Assembly (NCBI GenBank): GCA_014529385.2
Contig: CM043958.1
Coordinates: forward strand, 143,550,734-143,614,733
DNA: 64,000 nucleotides
Source: Adiantum capillus-veneris
Lineage: Eukaryota; Streptophyta; Polypodiopsida; Polypodiales; Pteridaceae
Direction: 5' to 3'
Part shown: positions 21,081 to 32,973 of the stretch, piece by piece
How positions within the stretch are numbered: position 1 is the first letter of the stretch
Layout of the letters: the number at the start of each line of letters is the position of its first letter
Translations under genes and position numbers: made by a program
Notes under the pieces: generated by a model
What the model was told of the DNA's origin: nothing
Databases searched by the model: none
What the model saw: only the letters and a program-made list of their open reading frames with translations

Positions 21081-21525
21081 CTTGTATCAATATCTATCTC
21101 CCTGATGCATACCCTCTATAATTCCCCAATTCTCCTAGCAAGGGTTGTAATGCTTCAAAAGCATATTCTTGCATATAAATATAGTGGGTGTGACATTGAA
21201 TGGCAGGGCCTTAAATAAATGCACAAAAAACATGCATGAGACAACATCGACTTAGACCTACAAACCTAAAAGCCTTCTCAAACTTCAACAAGGAAAGAAT
21301 GTCAAAAACCATCTTCCCCTTTATGGATAAGACGGATGATAAACATCAGGTTGGAACCACTCCATGCTAAGAAGTGAGCTTACCATAGCAATGCTCAAAG
21401 GTGGACACTATTGTGTATGTGTGTGTGTGTGTGTGTAGAAGAAGATTCTGCTTTGCAGTAGAAGCAATGGTTGCACACTGGGAAGAATCATGGCACCAAT
21501 GTCAACATGAAAATCTTGAAAGGTT

Positions 21526-22152
21526 TCAGAGAGACTTCTTAAAATTGTTGTTTCTCACCAAGTTTGATGGAAATATATCTACATAGACATCAAATGGAAT
21601 AAACATACTAGCATACTTGCACACATAGGTCAACTCAATGCATATGCCTATTGCAACAACAAAGAGAAGCAACTTATAGTTAGGTGGAAAAAGTCTTGGG
21701 TTAGTGTGCCCCAAATGCATATCAGGCATTGAATACATATGTTGATTAGCAACCACCATCCCATTGATCCTATGGTCTTTGAACCCAAGCAGCCTCCCTT
21801 TCCAATGTTGATCCAAGTTGTCACAATATCGTACATGATGAGTCCCAGTGGCTGCAGGTTGCATGAAGACCCAAGCACCTTTGTGGAACACTTGAGGCAC
21901 CCACTCCCCATTAGAATCTTTCGTGTTGTACAAGACAACCCTTTCTACCTCATCTTTTGGTCTTTTGTGAATAGTAGAGTTTGACATTGCTACAGAGAGG
22001 AAGGGGCTACAATAAGAGGGTTTGATGCTGGTTTTGAATGAGCTAGAGGTGGAGGAATAAGTAAATGTTTTTGGAGAGAGGGAGATGCACAAGATTAAAC
22101 CTTCAATGGGAGAACCTTGGAGTGCAATACTGCAGCCATGGTAAGGAGACAA
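21526..22152 (-). CDS. Hypothetical protein, possible first exon of a minus-strand gene
   Basis: A 208-codon frame. The more convincing part starts at the internal ATG near 21987 (MSNSTIHKRPKDEVERVVLY), followed by GEWVPQVFHKGAWVFMQP, THHVRYCDNLDQHWKGRLLG and INGMVVANQHMYSMPDMHLG. Near its end is a hydrophobic segment (LLLFVVAIGICIEL) that may be a membrane helix or intron read-through. Product not recognised. A GA-rich repeat region lies just upstream (22423-22528), as often in plant promoters or 5' leaders. The downstream minus-strand blocks at 19968-20872 may be later exons. It lies inside the 15.5-23.3 kb inverted-repeat segment, facing the plus-strand remnants. Confidence 0.35.
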   Translation of the reverse strand: MSPYHGCSIALQGSPIEGLILCISLSPKTFTYSSTSSSFKTSIKPSYCSPFLSVAMSNSTIHKRPKDEVERVVLYNTKDSNGEWVPQVFHKGAWVFMQPAATGTHHVRYCDNLDQHWKGRLLGFKDHRINGMVVANQHMYSMPDMHLGHTNPRLFPPNYKLLLFVVAIGICIELTYVCKYASMFIPFDVYVDIFPSNLVRNNNFKKSL

Positions 22153-22277
22153 GAGGTGGTTGATAGAGTTTTTGTAGGTGCTCCAGTCATGGGAAGCTTG
22201 GAGATGATGAGCTAAGAAGGTGTACTTGAAAGGGTAAAAGAGGGTTAGAGAAGTTTACCCTAATGCTGCAGCCATAG

Positions 22278-22850
<573 letters not shown>

Positions 22851-22859
22851 GAAAGCTTG

Positions 22860-22861
<2 letters not shown>

Positions 22862-22921
<60 letters not shown>
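22862..22921. repeat. (GA)n microsatellite with one interruption
   Basis: About 60 bases of GA with one GAAAG interruption, followed by a GGA-rich stretch to about 22970. Confidence 0.97.
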
Positions 22922-23127
22922 TTTGTGTAAGTGTAGAGAGAGAGAGAGGAGGAGGAGGAGGAGGAGGTAGAATGGAGGGTAATGGCTGAGAAATGCAGAT
23001 TTTGGTGAAAGAAAATAGATTTTTGACCATGTATTTGGTTAGGGGAGCTTTTGGGGAGTGAAAAGTGAGATTTAGAGATTTTTGTTTTTTTTTTGAAATT
23101 TCAGGGTTACGTTATGCCGCCCATGAA

Positions 23128-23170
23128 ATGGAGCCCCCCCCCCCCCCCCTCCCTTTTTTTTTCTCTCTTT
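23128..23170. repeat. Homopolymer C and T runs
   Basis: A run of about 17 C directly followed by a T-rich run. Such runs are prone to sequencing error, so local frames are unreliable. Confidence 0.85.
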
Positions 23171-23301
23171 CTAGGGGACAAAGCTATAATGAGGGGAACA
23201 AATAGGCCCCCATGCCCCCTCCTACCCTACTTTTTTGAGTCAATAGCTGTGGACACCACCCTCTTCCTATTGGTCCATGCTTAATCACTTCTTAAGGTAA
23301 A

Positions 23302-23331
23302 GGGCCCTTTTGGGGTTCATATTTTTCCTAA
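23302..23331 (-). repeat. Right 30-bp inverted repeat (partner at 15496-15525)
   Basis: Reverse complement of the left copy with one or two differences. The flanking DNA on both outer sides shares the words GCTTAATTAG and CTTAGG, which hints at related subterminal sequence, but the alignment does not extend. Confidence 0.55.
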
Positions 23332-23389
23332 TGACACTAATCTTTTAGTTAATAAGTCATTTCATCGCTTATGACTTATTCACATTTAG

Positions 23390-23660
23390 ACTGGTGAAGG
23401 TTAGCTGCTTAATTAGAGCTAATTGCTTACGTATTTAATCGTTTAGCCAAGCCTGCTTAGGCCTACATGCGGCTCGGCTAGTTCATTATTTATTTACTTA
23501 GCGACTTAGGGCTATCTATGTCGGTTTAATCAATATTCAAATGGTTTATTAGGGCTTGCCGCTTAAAGGTAGCCGCTTAGGTATTTAGTCGCTTACCGCT
23601 CAGGCCGGACTACTCCGTATTTAGGCCGTTGAAGCCTACATGCTTAGTGTCAGAAGCTCA
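23390..23660. repeat. Reiterated GCTTA-type words
   Basis: GCTTA/ACTTAG with G or C neighbours (GCTTAGG, GCTTACG, CCGCTTA, GACTTAGGG) occurs more than ten times at 15-30 base spacing, partly within a larger unit (GCCTACATGC occurs twice, near 23461 and 23634). Dense short repeats like these are typical of subterminal regions of DNA transposons or of decayed satellites. Confidence 0.6.
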
Positions 23661-24775
23661 GTGTTAGCCGCAAACAGACTTCAACAAACAAAGTAAAATA
23701 ACGCAATCGATTTTCAATAGCGCACACAGACTTAAAAAACGCAAACATATTTAAAAACCAGACTTATGTCAAACCCTAATATATAGGCATTGACCAATAA
23801 AGATGAGATTATTATTCGGTGGTCCTGATCTCCGTGCACCTCTAGACCGAGGTGTGCAAGAATCAAGCATGGCTAGAGAATGTGAGGTTGTTAGAGCTAG
23901 CGGCAAATAGTAGAAAAATCACAAATAGACTTAAAAAACGCAACAGTCTTCATAAGTGACATGTGTACTTCAAAAAATCAAATGGACTTCCACAAACGAA
24001 GTAAAATAACGCAATCAGACTTTAATAGTGCACATAGACTTAAAAAACGCAAACAAATTTAAAAAACAGACGTATGTCAAACCCAAATATATAGGCATTG
24101 ACGAATAAAGATGAAATTATTACCCGGTGGTCCTGATCTCCGTGCACCTCAAGACCGAGGTGTGCGGGGATCGGGCATGGCTAGAGAATGTGAGGTTGTT
24201 AGAGCTAGCGGCAAATGGTAGAAAAACTGCAAACGGACTTCAAAAGCGCAACAGTCTTCATAAGTGACTTGTGTACTTCAAAAATACAAAAGGAATTTGA
24301 CAAACAAAGTAAAATAACGCAATGGACTTCACTAGCGCACATAGACTTCAAAATCACAAATAGATTTAAAAAATAGACTTATATCAAACCTTAATATATA
24401 GGCATTGACCAATAAAGTCGAGATTATTACCCAGTGGTCTTGATGTCCATGTACCTCTAGACCAAGGTGTGTGGGGATCGGGCATTGCTAGAGAATGTAC
24501 AAATTGAGAGAGCTAGCGAAAAATGGTAGAAAAATAAAAAACGGACTTGAGAAACGCAATAGTCTTCAACAATGACTTGTGTACTTTAAAAATGCAAACG
24601 AACTTCGACAAATGAAGAAAAATTATGCAATCAAACTTCGATAGCGCACACAAACTTCAATAATCCTAATATATAGTCATTAACCAATAAAGACGAGATT
24701 ATTACTTGGTGGTCCTGATCTTTGTGCACCTCTAGATCGAGGTGTACGGGGATCAGGCATGGCTAGAGTGATGGG
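23660..24775. repeat. Tandem repeat, about 308-bp unit, about 3.6 copies
   Basis: GTAAAATAACGCAAT recurs at 23693, 24001, 24309 and, degenerate, about 24615. Every unit carries the blocks AATATATAGGCATTGACCAA, GGTGGTCCTGATCTCCGTGC, ACCGAGGTGTGCGGGGATC and GCATGGCTAGAGAATGT. Copies are about 85-90 percent alike and the last is the most diverged. No unit is coding. The array abuts the copia LTR. Confidence 0.93.
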
Positions 24776-25083
24776 AATGGGATCGTGCTAGCTAGGGTGG
24801 ATGAAAGAGAAACATAGTACAAGCGTGTGAGTGTGTGTAAGCAAGATTATCACTCAAGTGAATTAGGTTCCAAGATAGTTAGCTTGGACTCATAAACACA
24901 ATGCTCAGTATTGGCTTAGCTTAGCACATGCTCACCATAGACAAGAATGTAGTGAAAACTTGAACTGTATGTTTATTCATGAAAGTGAGCTTCAAGTAGC
25001 TCTACAACTTGACTCCATTACATGTGGGATAATTCCTTCTCTTCTCTCCTTCACTCTTTTAGGACAAAACCCACACTTTACAA
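24772..25083 (-). mobile_element. Copia-type 3' LTR
   Basis: On the minus strand a polypurine tract (AAGGGGGG at about 25085-25093) is followed by TTGTAAAGTGTGGGTTTTG, a usual start of copia LTRs (TGTAAAG). The plus strand accordingly ends in CTTTACA at 25083. The outer limit is placed where the 308-bp satellite stops, at TGATGGGAATGG near 24772; this limit is inferred. No second LTR was found, because the 5' half of the element is missing. Confidence 0.5.
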
Positions 25084-25130
25084 TCCCCCCCTTGGGATTT
25101 GGACTAAGACAAAATAGTGAAGATGAAATA

Positions 25131-25215
25131 ACCACACAGGATGATAAGTTGATATCCACACAGGATGGTAGAATCCACAGAGGCTGACAAAATCCACACA
25201 GGATGATAATATCTA
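25131..25215. repeat. Short direct repeats next to copia LTR
   Basis: CCACACAGGATGATAA and close variants occur four times at about 25-base spacing between the polypurine tract and the gag remnant. Confidence 0.7.
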
Positions 25216-25389
25216 CATAGAAAAATAAAAGTCCTCCCCTACAAGTAGAGAGGCTGCAACTTCAAATTATGTCTTCATAGAAGACAAGGTTGTTCTCGCC
25301 TTCGTCTTCTTCTTTGTCTTCTACCATGTGAGCTGATCCTTTGTTAGGTCTCTTTCCTTCGTAACTTCAGCTTGAGTTTGAGTAGAATC

Positions 25390-26130
25390 AAGAAGGAGGG
25401 TGTCCCTTCTTATCACATTTGTTGCAAGGTTTGTTTGTGTAGCAGTGTTTTGCTACATATCCTATTCTTCCACATTCATAACACTTTCTTCCAGTTGATG
25501 ATGTTGATGGTGAATATCTTCCCCTTGAGGATGTTGCGACAAAAGCCTCTCCCGATCATGTTAACAAATCTTTCTGCTTGGATTGAGTTGATGGCATCTT
25601 GGAAAGGTGGATCTGGTTCTTTCTCTTCAAGAACTGTGACTAAGTGGTCATAATAAGATGGAAGTGCACTTAATAGTACGGCCACTTTTTCGTCTTCTGG
25701 TACTTTAACCTGGATGTAAGTGAGCCGTGTGACAATGCTTTTAAGCTTATTTACTATGCTAGCAATATCCTCCCCTTCAGTCATAATGATCTTGTAAAGT
25801 TGTCTTTTGAGACTAACTTTATTTCTTTTGGCCCTTGCTCAAAAATTACTTTCTAGGACATGCCAAGCTTCATGTGCATGCTTACATTCGTTTATAAAAT
25901 GCATATAGTTGTCATGCAAGGAGGTGATGATGATTCCTAACGCTTGTTCGTTTTTGGCCAAATTTATTATGTGCACTTGCTATGAGTGTAGATTCCCTAG
26001 TATGTACTCCATCGGGTTTGGCTTGTTGTTCTAGGGCTGTGCTGATAACATACCATAAACATTTTTTCATTATGCCAGGTGTGAAATCCTTCCCCGTTGT
26101 ACGTTTTAATACCCTTTTCCCCCATTGTGC
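25390..26130 (-). pseudogene. Ty1/copia gag (UBN2 type) remnant
   Basis: Reading right to left, 26130-25850 gives RALGIIITSLHDNYMHFINE then AHEAWHVLESNF, the UBN2/retrotran_gag pattern ('A..II..L.D.....I....TA.EAW..L'). 25784-25476 continues with VNKLKSIVTRLTYIQVKVPE and LLSALPSYYDHLV, the conserved 'LL.SLP..YD..V' block. The C-terminal zinc knuckle at about 25480-25440 reads CYECGRIGYVAKHC, with Tyr in place of the zinc-binding His. A TAG near 25848 and at least one frame change break it. Gag would form virus-like particles. No copia protease, integrase or reverse transcriptase is left; only gag and the 3' LTR side survive. Confidence 0.82.
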
Positions 26131-26261
26131 TTATAGAGGGGTCTTAGCTTAGGAGACTCTCCTAGCCAGTGTCTACCTCTTTACACGAGCACAAATTCCT
26201 CTTCGAAGATGATATAATTTTTTTTTTGTGCTTGGCTGAAAAATTTGAAGGTTCATTGCAA

Positions 26262-26384
<123 letters not shown>

Positions 26385-26417
26385 CCTTTTGTGAACCTCC
26401 TCTTCACAAGGTGCTTT

Positions 26418-28655
26418 GCGGTCTTTACAATGTCTTGATCAACTATCCTTATTTGATGATAGCCACTTTTTAGGTCAATCCTACTGAAGTAGGTGGACCC
26501 TTGTAGCTTATCAAACAGATCTTCTACCCGTGGAACAGGAAACCTATTCTTGATAGTGATCCTATTTAGTGCTCTATAGTCAACACACATGCGATATGTG
26601 CCGTCTTTCTTTTGCACTAGTAGCACATGAAAACAAAATGGAGATGAGCTAGGCCTAACCATGCCCTTCTCAACTAACTCATGCACTTGCCGCATAATCT
26701 CCTCTTGTTCAGCTTGAGAAACTCTATAAGGAGGTTTGTTAGACGGTGAATTTACTGGAAGAAGTTCAATTGCATGGTCATCATTGCCTCGTTTAGGAGG
26801 TAGCTCACAAGAGATGGCGTCAATAAAGACATCTTGAAACCCCTTGAGAAAATTGGATAACTCTAATTCCTTTTGATTGTGTATATTTTCTTTTGCTAAA
26901 ACATTAGGTTCATTTTGAGAGTCTTTAAAAAAAATCATGTACACGAAAATAGAGCTCTTTATTGACTTATTGAAAGCTTGTGTATGTACAATGGGTATGG
27001 TGTTACCCATTTCCTTAGCATCTATGTACATATCATTTTCCTTGAACCTAAAGGAGATTCTCCTTTTAGGAAATTCAACATTGGAAGCCATGCGATCAAA
27101 CCATGGTGCCCCTAGGATTACATCCTCATGCTTGAGAGGAGAGACAAAGAAGAGGAGATCCTTTGTGGTGAGTTCCCTCCTCTTGGATTTTGACCATGGT
27201 AGCTCTAGGAGGTTCATGGTAGGTGTTCTTTTGGGACAAGCGCGGTACACATTCCCTTGCTCCCCGCACTTGAAACAACGGTTATCCTTGCGATAACGCT
27301 CAAGCTCTTCAGGAGAGAGTTTATTTTTGCCTTTGTAAACTCCCTTCTCTTTAGCTTTGTTGGAGTTGCCTTTAGGAGACTTTTCGACATTGTCCTTCCC
27401 CTTAGGCTCATTGGAATCCTTGTTTTCCGTGGGCTTAGAATTTCTTTTAGCCCCCATTTGGAAATTGATTTGAGAAGCCACCATAGTATGGTGTATAACC
27501 GTCGATATGGTGCATGGCCTTTTGGAGTTGACATACTCTACTATTTTTTCAATTAAGCCCACACAAAATTGTTTCTTTTTCTCTCCAAAATCCAACTTCT
27601 TAAAGACAGTGGCTTTGAGTTGTAAGTCCCAAAACTTGCCTACATAGTTGTGAATGGATTCGTAGGGAGAGAGCTTCAAGCTTCACCATTCGGTGAGTAA
27701 TTTGTCTTTGGCATCGGTGGCCAAAAACTGCTTCATAATGGAAGCTCTTAAAGCTTTCCATGTTCGTGGAGCTTCACCGTTGGCCCATAGGCTAGACCAC
27801 CATTGCCTGGCAGACTTTTGAAAGTGCATAGCTACATGGTGTAGCTTAGAGGACTCCGTGAAGCCCTCATCTCCAAACGCCGCATTGAACTATTGGATAA
27901 AGGCCAATACCATCGTAGGTAAGGAAAGAGATGCTCTTCCCTCCCTCTTTGAACTTCTTGAGCTTGGATAACCTCTTCCATGCGGCATAGGATTTTCTAG
28001 GCCTCTTCTTTTTGATGGTTCAAAGGTTGCACCATCACTTTCTTCAGAAGGTGAAGAATTTGAGGAAGATGGAGAAGAGGGTGACCTCTTTCTCGCCTTT
28101 TTCTTGACTTGATCTTCTTTGTCTTCACCATCACTTTCATAAGAGGAAGAGGATGAAGAAGATGGAGAAGAGGTGTCCTCTTTCTCGCCTTTTTCTTCTA
28201 TTGCTTTTTTTCATCCCTCTTTGGAGTATGGTGTGGAGAAGTATGCAATGGTCTTCTCCATTTTGGAGGTGATGGAGAGCGTTTATCCCGAAGTATTTGT
28301 GGAGCCATCTCCACCGAGGTGGCAGGAGACTCACTTCTTTCTTGTTCCTTTGGTGGGGGCTCTTGAATTCTCCTTTGAGAAGGAGATGCATCATCAAGTA
28401 GCAAATTTTTGAGGCCTTCGTATGGATCCTCTTCTTCTTCCTGAATTGGAGAGAGGCCTCTTTTCGAAGTCTCACAAGGAGGCTTCGTAGGTGCTCTCTC
28501 GTCATGGTGGGAGCTTGGAGAATCCCATGAGCATGAAGTTGCCGTTGCACTTCACTTTGGAGGGATGGATTGCCCATGGCTTGTTGAAGTCTAGAAACAA
28601 GATAGTTAACAAGCATCGGGGCATCATTAGTAGCCTGCTCATAAGCCGTAGGCAA
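26418..28655 (-). pseudogene. Ty3/gypsy gag-pol remnant, truncated inside reverse transcriptase
   Basis: Right to left: an N-terminal gag region (28655-28137); the gag core (about 27860-27600) with HFQKSARQWWSSLWANGEAP and MKQFLATDAK, matching Retrotrans_gag PF03732; a zinc knuckle [14 protein letters not shown] with Asn replacing the His (about 27270-27230); and the end of the protease only ([19 protein letters not shown]), the active-site half being deleted. Next come the reverse transcriptase start ([19 protein letters not shown]), [20 protein letters not shown] and motif A in [15 protein letters not shown]. Coding sense stops after DQDIVKTA near 26420, where the microsatellite begins. RNase H, integrase and the 3' LTR are absent. 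The 26162-27679 frame stays open through the microsatellite only because dinucleotide repeats lack stops. Confidence 0.87.
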
Positions 28656-28837
28656 GCCCCATAGGACTCCTCTATTAAGACCATAGCTCTCGACGCTGAT
28701 GCCCCATTAACTGCACGAAGGCAAGTGCACTGCAAGGCTGAAGAATCCCTATTCTATTTACTCACATGCAATTGAATATACCAACCATTTATAGCTAGCT
28801 TGAGGACCTCCCTTCTTGAGCAAGAAAAGATAAACCT

Positions 28838-28852
28838 TGTGCTCTGATACCA
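28838..28852 (-). other. Primer binding site (initiator Met-tRNA) of the minus-strand gypsy element
   Basis: The plus strand reads TGTGCTCTGATACCA, so the minus strand reads TGGTATCAGAGCACA, complementary to the 3' end of initiator Met-tRNA. It is one base from the inferred LTR edge and about 180 bases before the gag ORF start, the expected arrangement. Confidence 0.88.
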
Positions 28853-28853
28853 A

Positions 28854-29560
28854 TGTTACATTTAATGGCCTAGTAACTTGTGTGTAGCGGAAACTAGCAT
28901 GAACATAGTGAGCATTTCATTAGAATAGATTCCTAATGAGAATAACAAGAGTGATTCGGTGGAGAGAGCAACAATAAGCATAACACATAGTTAGATAGCA
29001 TGAACAATACTTCAAAAGAGAGAGAAATTAAGCAATTGATAACAATTGAGGACCGGATTTGCATGGAGCCGGTCCCCCCTCCAAAAGGCTTTGTATTATG
29101 GTTTCTCCCATCAAGAGAGACATTTTACAATACAATCCTTTGTGTTCCTTCAATACTAGCTAGTGCAATGAAGATGGAAACTTCAAGCACTAAGCAAAAC
29201 ACTTATCAAACACAACATCAATTCCTGCATGGTCTTAGACCCAAGACCTCACACACCTTCGAAGATGGTCAGAGCTAGCGGGGTATGAGAGTAGATTGAG
29301 AAGAAGAAGGAGTAGTCTTACGAGAAAGATGTACATCTCCTCACATAATCACTCATATTAGCATAGCTTATCTTAGTAATTAGAATGGTAGAGGAGAAGA
29401 GAATGCATTGAAGCTTAGCTCTTGGTTGGATTTGCATCACAAAGCCAAGAGTTGTTGGTGTAGTGATAAGCTTTCCATTAAAGCTTGAGAAGGAGAGAGA
29501 GAGATTCTTCTTGCTTCACACATGAGTTGTGTGAGTGTGTAAGTGTTTGGCGGACGAAGC
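28854..29560 (-). mobile_element. 5' LTR of the minus-strand gypsy element
   Basis: The inner edge is clear: plus-strand TGTTACATTTAATGG directly after the primer site. The outer edge is not defined because the partner LTR is lost; 29560 is a rough limit where character changes towards the next element. No coding sequence is seen. Confidence 0.5.
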
Positions 29561-29599
29561 AACAAGCGCCCGTTTCCAGAGAAGGGTCATATTTTTATG

Positions 29600-30456
29600 A
29601 GAAACCTTTGTAAAATTATTTTGTAAGGGAGCATCTCTAAGCCCAGAACTTGTCAAAGGATTTATGATTATTCTTCTGGGACCAATTGTATATTAAAGAA
29701 CCAGTTAGAATTTTAGGAGCTTTTGGCCGGACAAGCCATTTGTAAAGACCTAAACTATAAAGGTCATTTTTTTGTAAGTTTTAACATTATCTTTTTGATG
29801 GGAAACTAAGAAGATAGCGTACGTTTGAGAGCTCCTTCTTGCTCCAACTTGTAATCTTCGCCATTGTGGCTACGGTAATCCAAATCCAGATTCATTCATT
29901 GCATTATGTTCCACTTACCTTGCTCTTCCATTCAAGTGTAATCATTCAAGATTCCATGTAGGTTTTTAAATATGAGTTTGAGACCTTAAATCGTTGTTTT
30001 GAGTGTCTATATGCGTGTTTTATGTTGTTTTGACCCTAGGAGGGGCTGTAGGGACCCTAAAACGACCCATTAGGATCACATGTTCGCTGTTTTTGCTGAA
30101 TTTGGGACGAACGATCGTGATCTTTGTACCTTTCCAGAATGCTGTGACAGTGATAGGATACGATCCTGATAGTCCCCTGTATCTTCCCTTCAAGTTTCAT
30201 GCGATTCCGAATAGATTTGCATGGTAAACGGGCGTGATGACTGTAGAGCTGTGTAGAAGGACATAGTCAGATTACTTGGCGATAGTGCGTTTGATTTGCT
30301 TGTAGAGTGAGTAGATGCATCTCATCGAGTTCACTTCATTAGGAGTGACACCCTAGTGAGTTTCCATGCCTCATCCTGGTCGCTTCCCTTGTATTGATAA
30401 ATATGTTGATGCTTGAGAGCTATGCTATGGACGTTCGTCGCGGCGACCTGCAAACA
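29600..30456 (+). mobile_element. Element A: 5' LTR (Athila/Tat-type Ty3/gypsy)
   Basis: The inner edge is fixed by the primer site: LTR sequence ends in GCAAACA at 30456. The outer edge is uncertain because no matching 3' LTR copy was found downstream. A degenerate version of the element's palindrome occurs near 30110-30130 (GACGAACGATCGTGATC). Confidence 0.5.
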
Positions 30457-30457
30457 T

Positions 30458-30475
30458 TGGCGCCGCTGCCGGGGA
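30458..30475 (+). other. Element A primer binding site (tRNA-Asp-like)
   Basis: TGGCGCCGCTGCCGGGGA differs at one base from TGGCGCCGTTGCCGGGGA, the sequence complementary to the 3' end of plant tRNA-Asp used by Athila/Tat-group elements. The same site type occurs in element C (50571-50588, minus) and element B (59682-59699). Confidence 0.92.
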
Positions 30476-32110
30476 ATGCACCTTAGGTGATGAGTGACCG
30501 AGTGCACAGTTAGATTCTTTAAAAAGAAGATCAATCCACAAATCCATTTTACAACTAAGCTAGGTTGCTAGACAAGGGTTTAGAGCTTAGTGGAGTCTAG
30601 AGCCAGTGGACCGGCTAGATCCTCTCTTAGGAGATTTAGGGAGCTGTGAGTGAGAGTGTTCAAAGCATTTTTGCTCTTCAATTTCTCTAATTCGATTGAG
30701 TACTGAAATCTCACCCGAACTCCGTCGTGTTTGTTTTGTTTGATTCATTTCCTTATGTTTTTTCATTTCTGTACTTAGGAGTAGGATAAGCAAATCACAT
30801 CCAATCAGATTTGGGGCAAAAGTTAGAGTCGAGAAACCAGAAAAACATAAATTTGGCAAAAAGGCCATAAGACTCTGAAATTTTGAAAATCTTACCAAAG
30901 AGAGCTGAAATTGATTCAAATCACAAAGTGGTAGCACCAAACACTGGGAAATACTTGTCAGAGGGAGAAGACCAAATTTCATCAGATTTGGCCCAGGTAC
31001 TACGATCGCAATCGGTGTACCTAAGTGCCAGATTTTGACCAGATTTGTTCTGTGCCTTCCTGATAAGATTCTAAACAAGTTTGTTTAAAGCAACAACACC
31101 CAAAAACATAAAAAATCAAGGAAATCAGGCCACTTGGGTAAAACTATCCTGATAGACCGAGAAAGTGCAAAATCTTAGCTTTTGATGATCCAAATGCAAA
31201 AAGACTCGGGGGATAGCTCTAAGACATCAGTGTCTACAAGCATGTCAAATTTGGTCTAATTTGGGCTCAGAAGTACGATCGCAATCGGTGTACCTAAGTG
31301 CCATATTTTGACCAGATTTCATCTGTGGGATCCTCAGGTGTATACAAACATAAAAGTCTAAAGGACCTAGAGCCAAAAACCTCAAAATACCTGTCAAACC
31401 ATCTGAATACAAATCCAAGTCAAAAATTGCTAAACTGGCATAGAAATTGACTTTCAGTAGACCAAAACACATCAAAACTAGGAAGAAACCATACAGAGGG
31501 ATAGCGTGTACATAGGACAACCCCAGATAGCTTCCAAATCCCTAATCAAGTACCAAAATCAAATCAAACTGACAGATTCTGGGAAACAATCACTCCCAAC
31601 CAAGAACTGGTAAAAGCTTGACTTTTTAGAGTCTGATTGTAAAAGTATCAGAGAGGTAGCCTTAAAATAGCCTAGTGAACAAGCTGATGAAGTTTGGTCA
31701 AATTTGGGCTCAGAAGTACGATTGCGATCAGTGTACCTCTGGCCCAGATCTAACTCATTTTTGACCTGTTCATAGACCTAGACTATTTAAGATATCAGGA
31801 GTTGTCAAAACTCAAATTGGACATACTGTCAATAATCTGCAAGCAAAATTGTGTTGAAGTCATTGTGAAAGTGTTGAATCTGCTATGACAGTTGGAATGA
31901 TACAGTGATCTCATAGCCATCAAGTGTATTCATTTGCAGAGATTGGTCAAGTAACAATCCATGCAGTCACAAGAGTCGGAAGATCACTCCATCTCTAGGT
32001 AAGAGGTTTGGATTCAGTCAGTAAATCCCACTTTCTTCATGTTTTTGAGATCGGGAAAAAAATCAACATCTGACACCGAAATTTAGCGGATCAAGAAACT
32101 GTTGTATCAA
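30476..32110 (+). other. Element A 5' leader with three palindromic motifs
   Basis: A long non-coding leader of about 1.6 kb between primer site and gag, as in many Tat/Athila elements. It contains three copies of a palindromic word centred on CGATCGC(A/G)ATCGG: 30997-31020, 31273-31293 and 31716-31736. Each is flanked by similar text (a TTTGG…CTCAG-type block before, ACCT(A/C) and often GATTTTGACC after). No gene is seen on either strand. Confidence 0.75.
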
Positions 32111-32808
32111 CGGAGGAGAGTGTAAACCAAGGGGTAGTACGACCGTTAGAGCCGATCCTTAAAGAAGGCATCTCCGATACTTCTTCAGAGAGATCTTACG
32201 AGTATTTCACAGAACACTTGGGACAATTAAAACTAAACGGAAGAGAAAACATGGCAGCAGGACCATCAGACCCCTTGACCACAATGAAGCTATTGTTCAT
32301 CAAGTATCAATATGACAACAAGCAAGGTGCCAAGATATACAAAGATGGTATGGACTGCTACTGTGTGAAAATAGAAGATAGACCAAGTGAGTTCAAGGAC
32401 TTAGTGCCTGTGAGCTATAGCGGAGATAGGTACCTAGATGACGAGGGTATCATGTACTTGGTAGTCCTGAATCCTAACATTGTAGAAAAGTGGGGATTGA
32501 TGGGCACGAAAGTCATAATAGATGAGGAACATGAGGAAAAGACACCAACAATGAGCTTATCTAATGCGAGGTTAAGGCGAAAAAACGAAACGTTGAGAGT
32601 CAACACGAATAATGTCTACTTGGGTTTATACAAGTATAATAATGGGGAGCAAGATCTCTATTATAGATGCGAGGAACCCTACGTCGGAGAGATGACTGAG
32701 TGGAAAAGATTTTATTTCTTCACCTACACAGAGGGAGCAAAAACGAAAATCGCCGCATACGACAAGTATGGAAGACGATACGCAACAATCGATAAAAAGG
32801 AGTTGTAA
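32110..32808 (+). CDS. Element A gag N-terminal ORF
   Basis: Open in one frame from about 32090. An ATG at 32251 (MAAGPSDPLT) is the first Met, but the homologous frame in element B begins about 60 codons earlier at an ATG lost here. Conserved between A and B: VNQGVVRPLEPIL upstream, then TMKLLFIKYQYDNKQGAKIY, YSGDRYLDDEGIMYLVVLNP and LRVNTNNVY-GLYKYNNGE. It ends in a TAA at 32806. I do not recognise a named domain. Position before the gag core suggests the N-terminal part of Gag or the separate ORF found in Tat elements. Nucleotide identity to B is high (about 90 percent), with many changes at third positions, which suggests past selection on the protein. Confidence 0.72.
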   Translation, partial: TEESVNQGVVRPLEPILKEGISDTSSERSYEYFTEHLGQLKLNGRENMAAGPSDPLTTMKLLFIKYQYDNKQGAKIYKDGMDCYCVKIEDRPSEFKDLVPVSYSGDRYLDDEGIMYLVVLNPNIVEKWGLMGTKVIIDEEHEEKTPTMSLSNARLRRKNETLRVNTNNVYLGLYKYNNGEQDLYYRCEEPYVGEMTEWKRFYFFTYTEGAKTKIAAYDKYGRRYATIDKKEL

Positions 32809-32973
32809 GGATATACGTACTTTGGGGGACCACTTCACTAGTATTATGTCACTCCAAGCCCACTAAGACCAACACTACAACTGTCGTGCCAGACCCGATG
32901 ACAATAGGTGGAGAGAGGACTCATGTAGCTGATTGTTTCAGTCGACCTCATTATTCTATGCCAAGCTTGCCCC

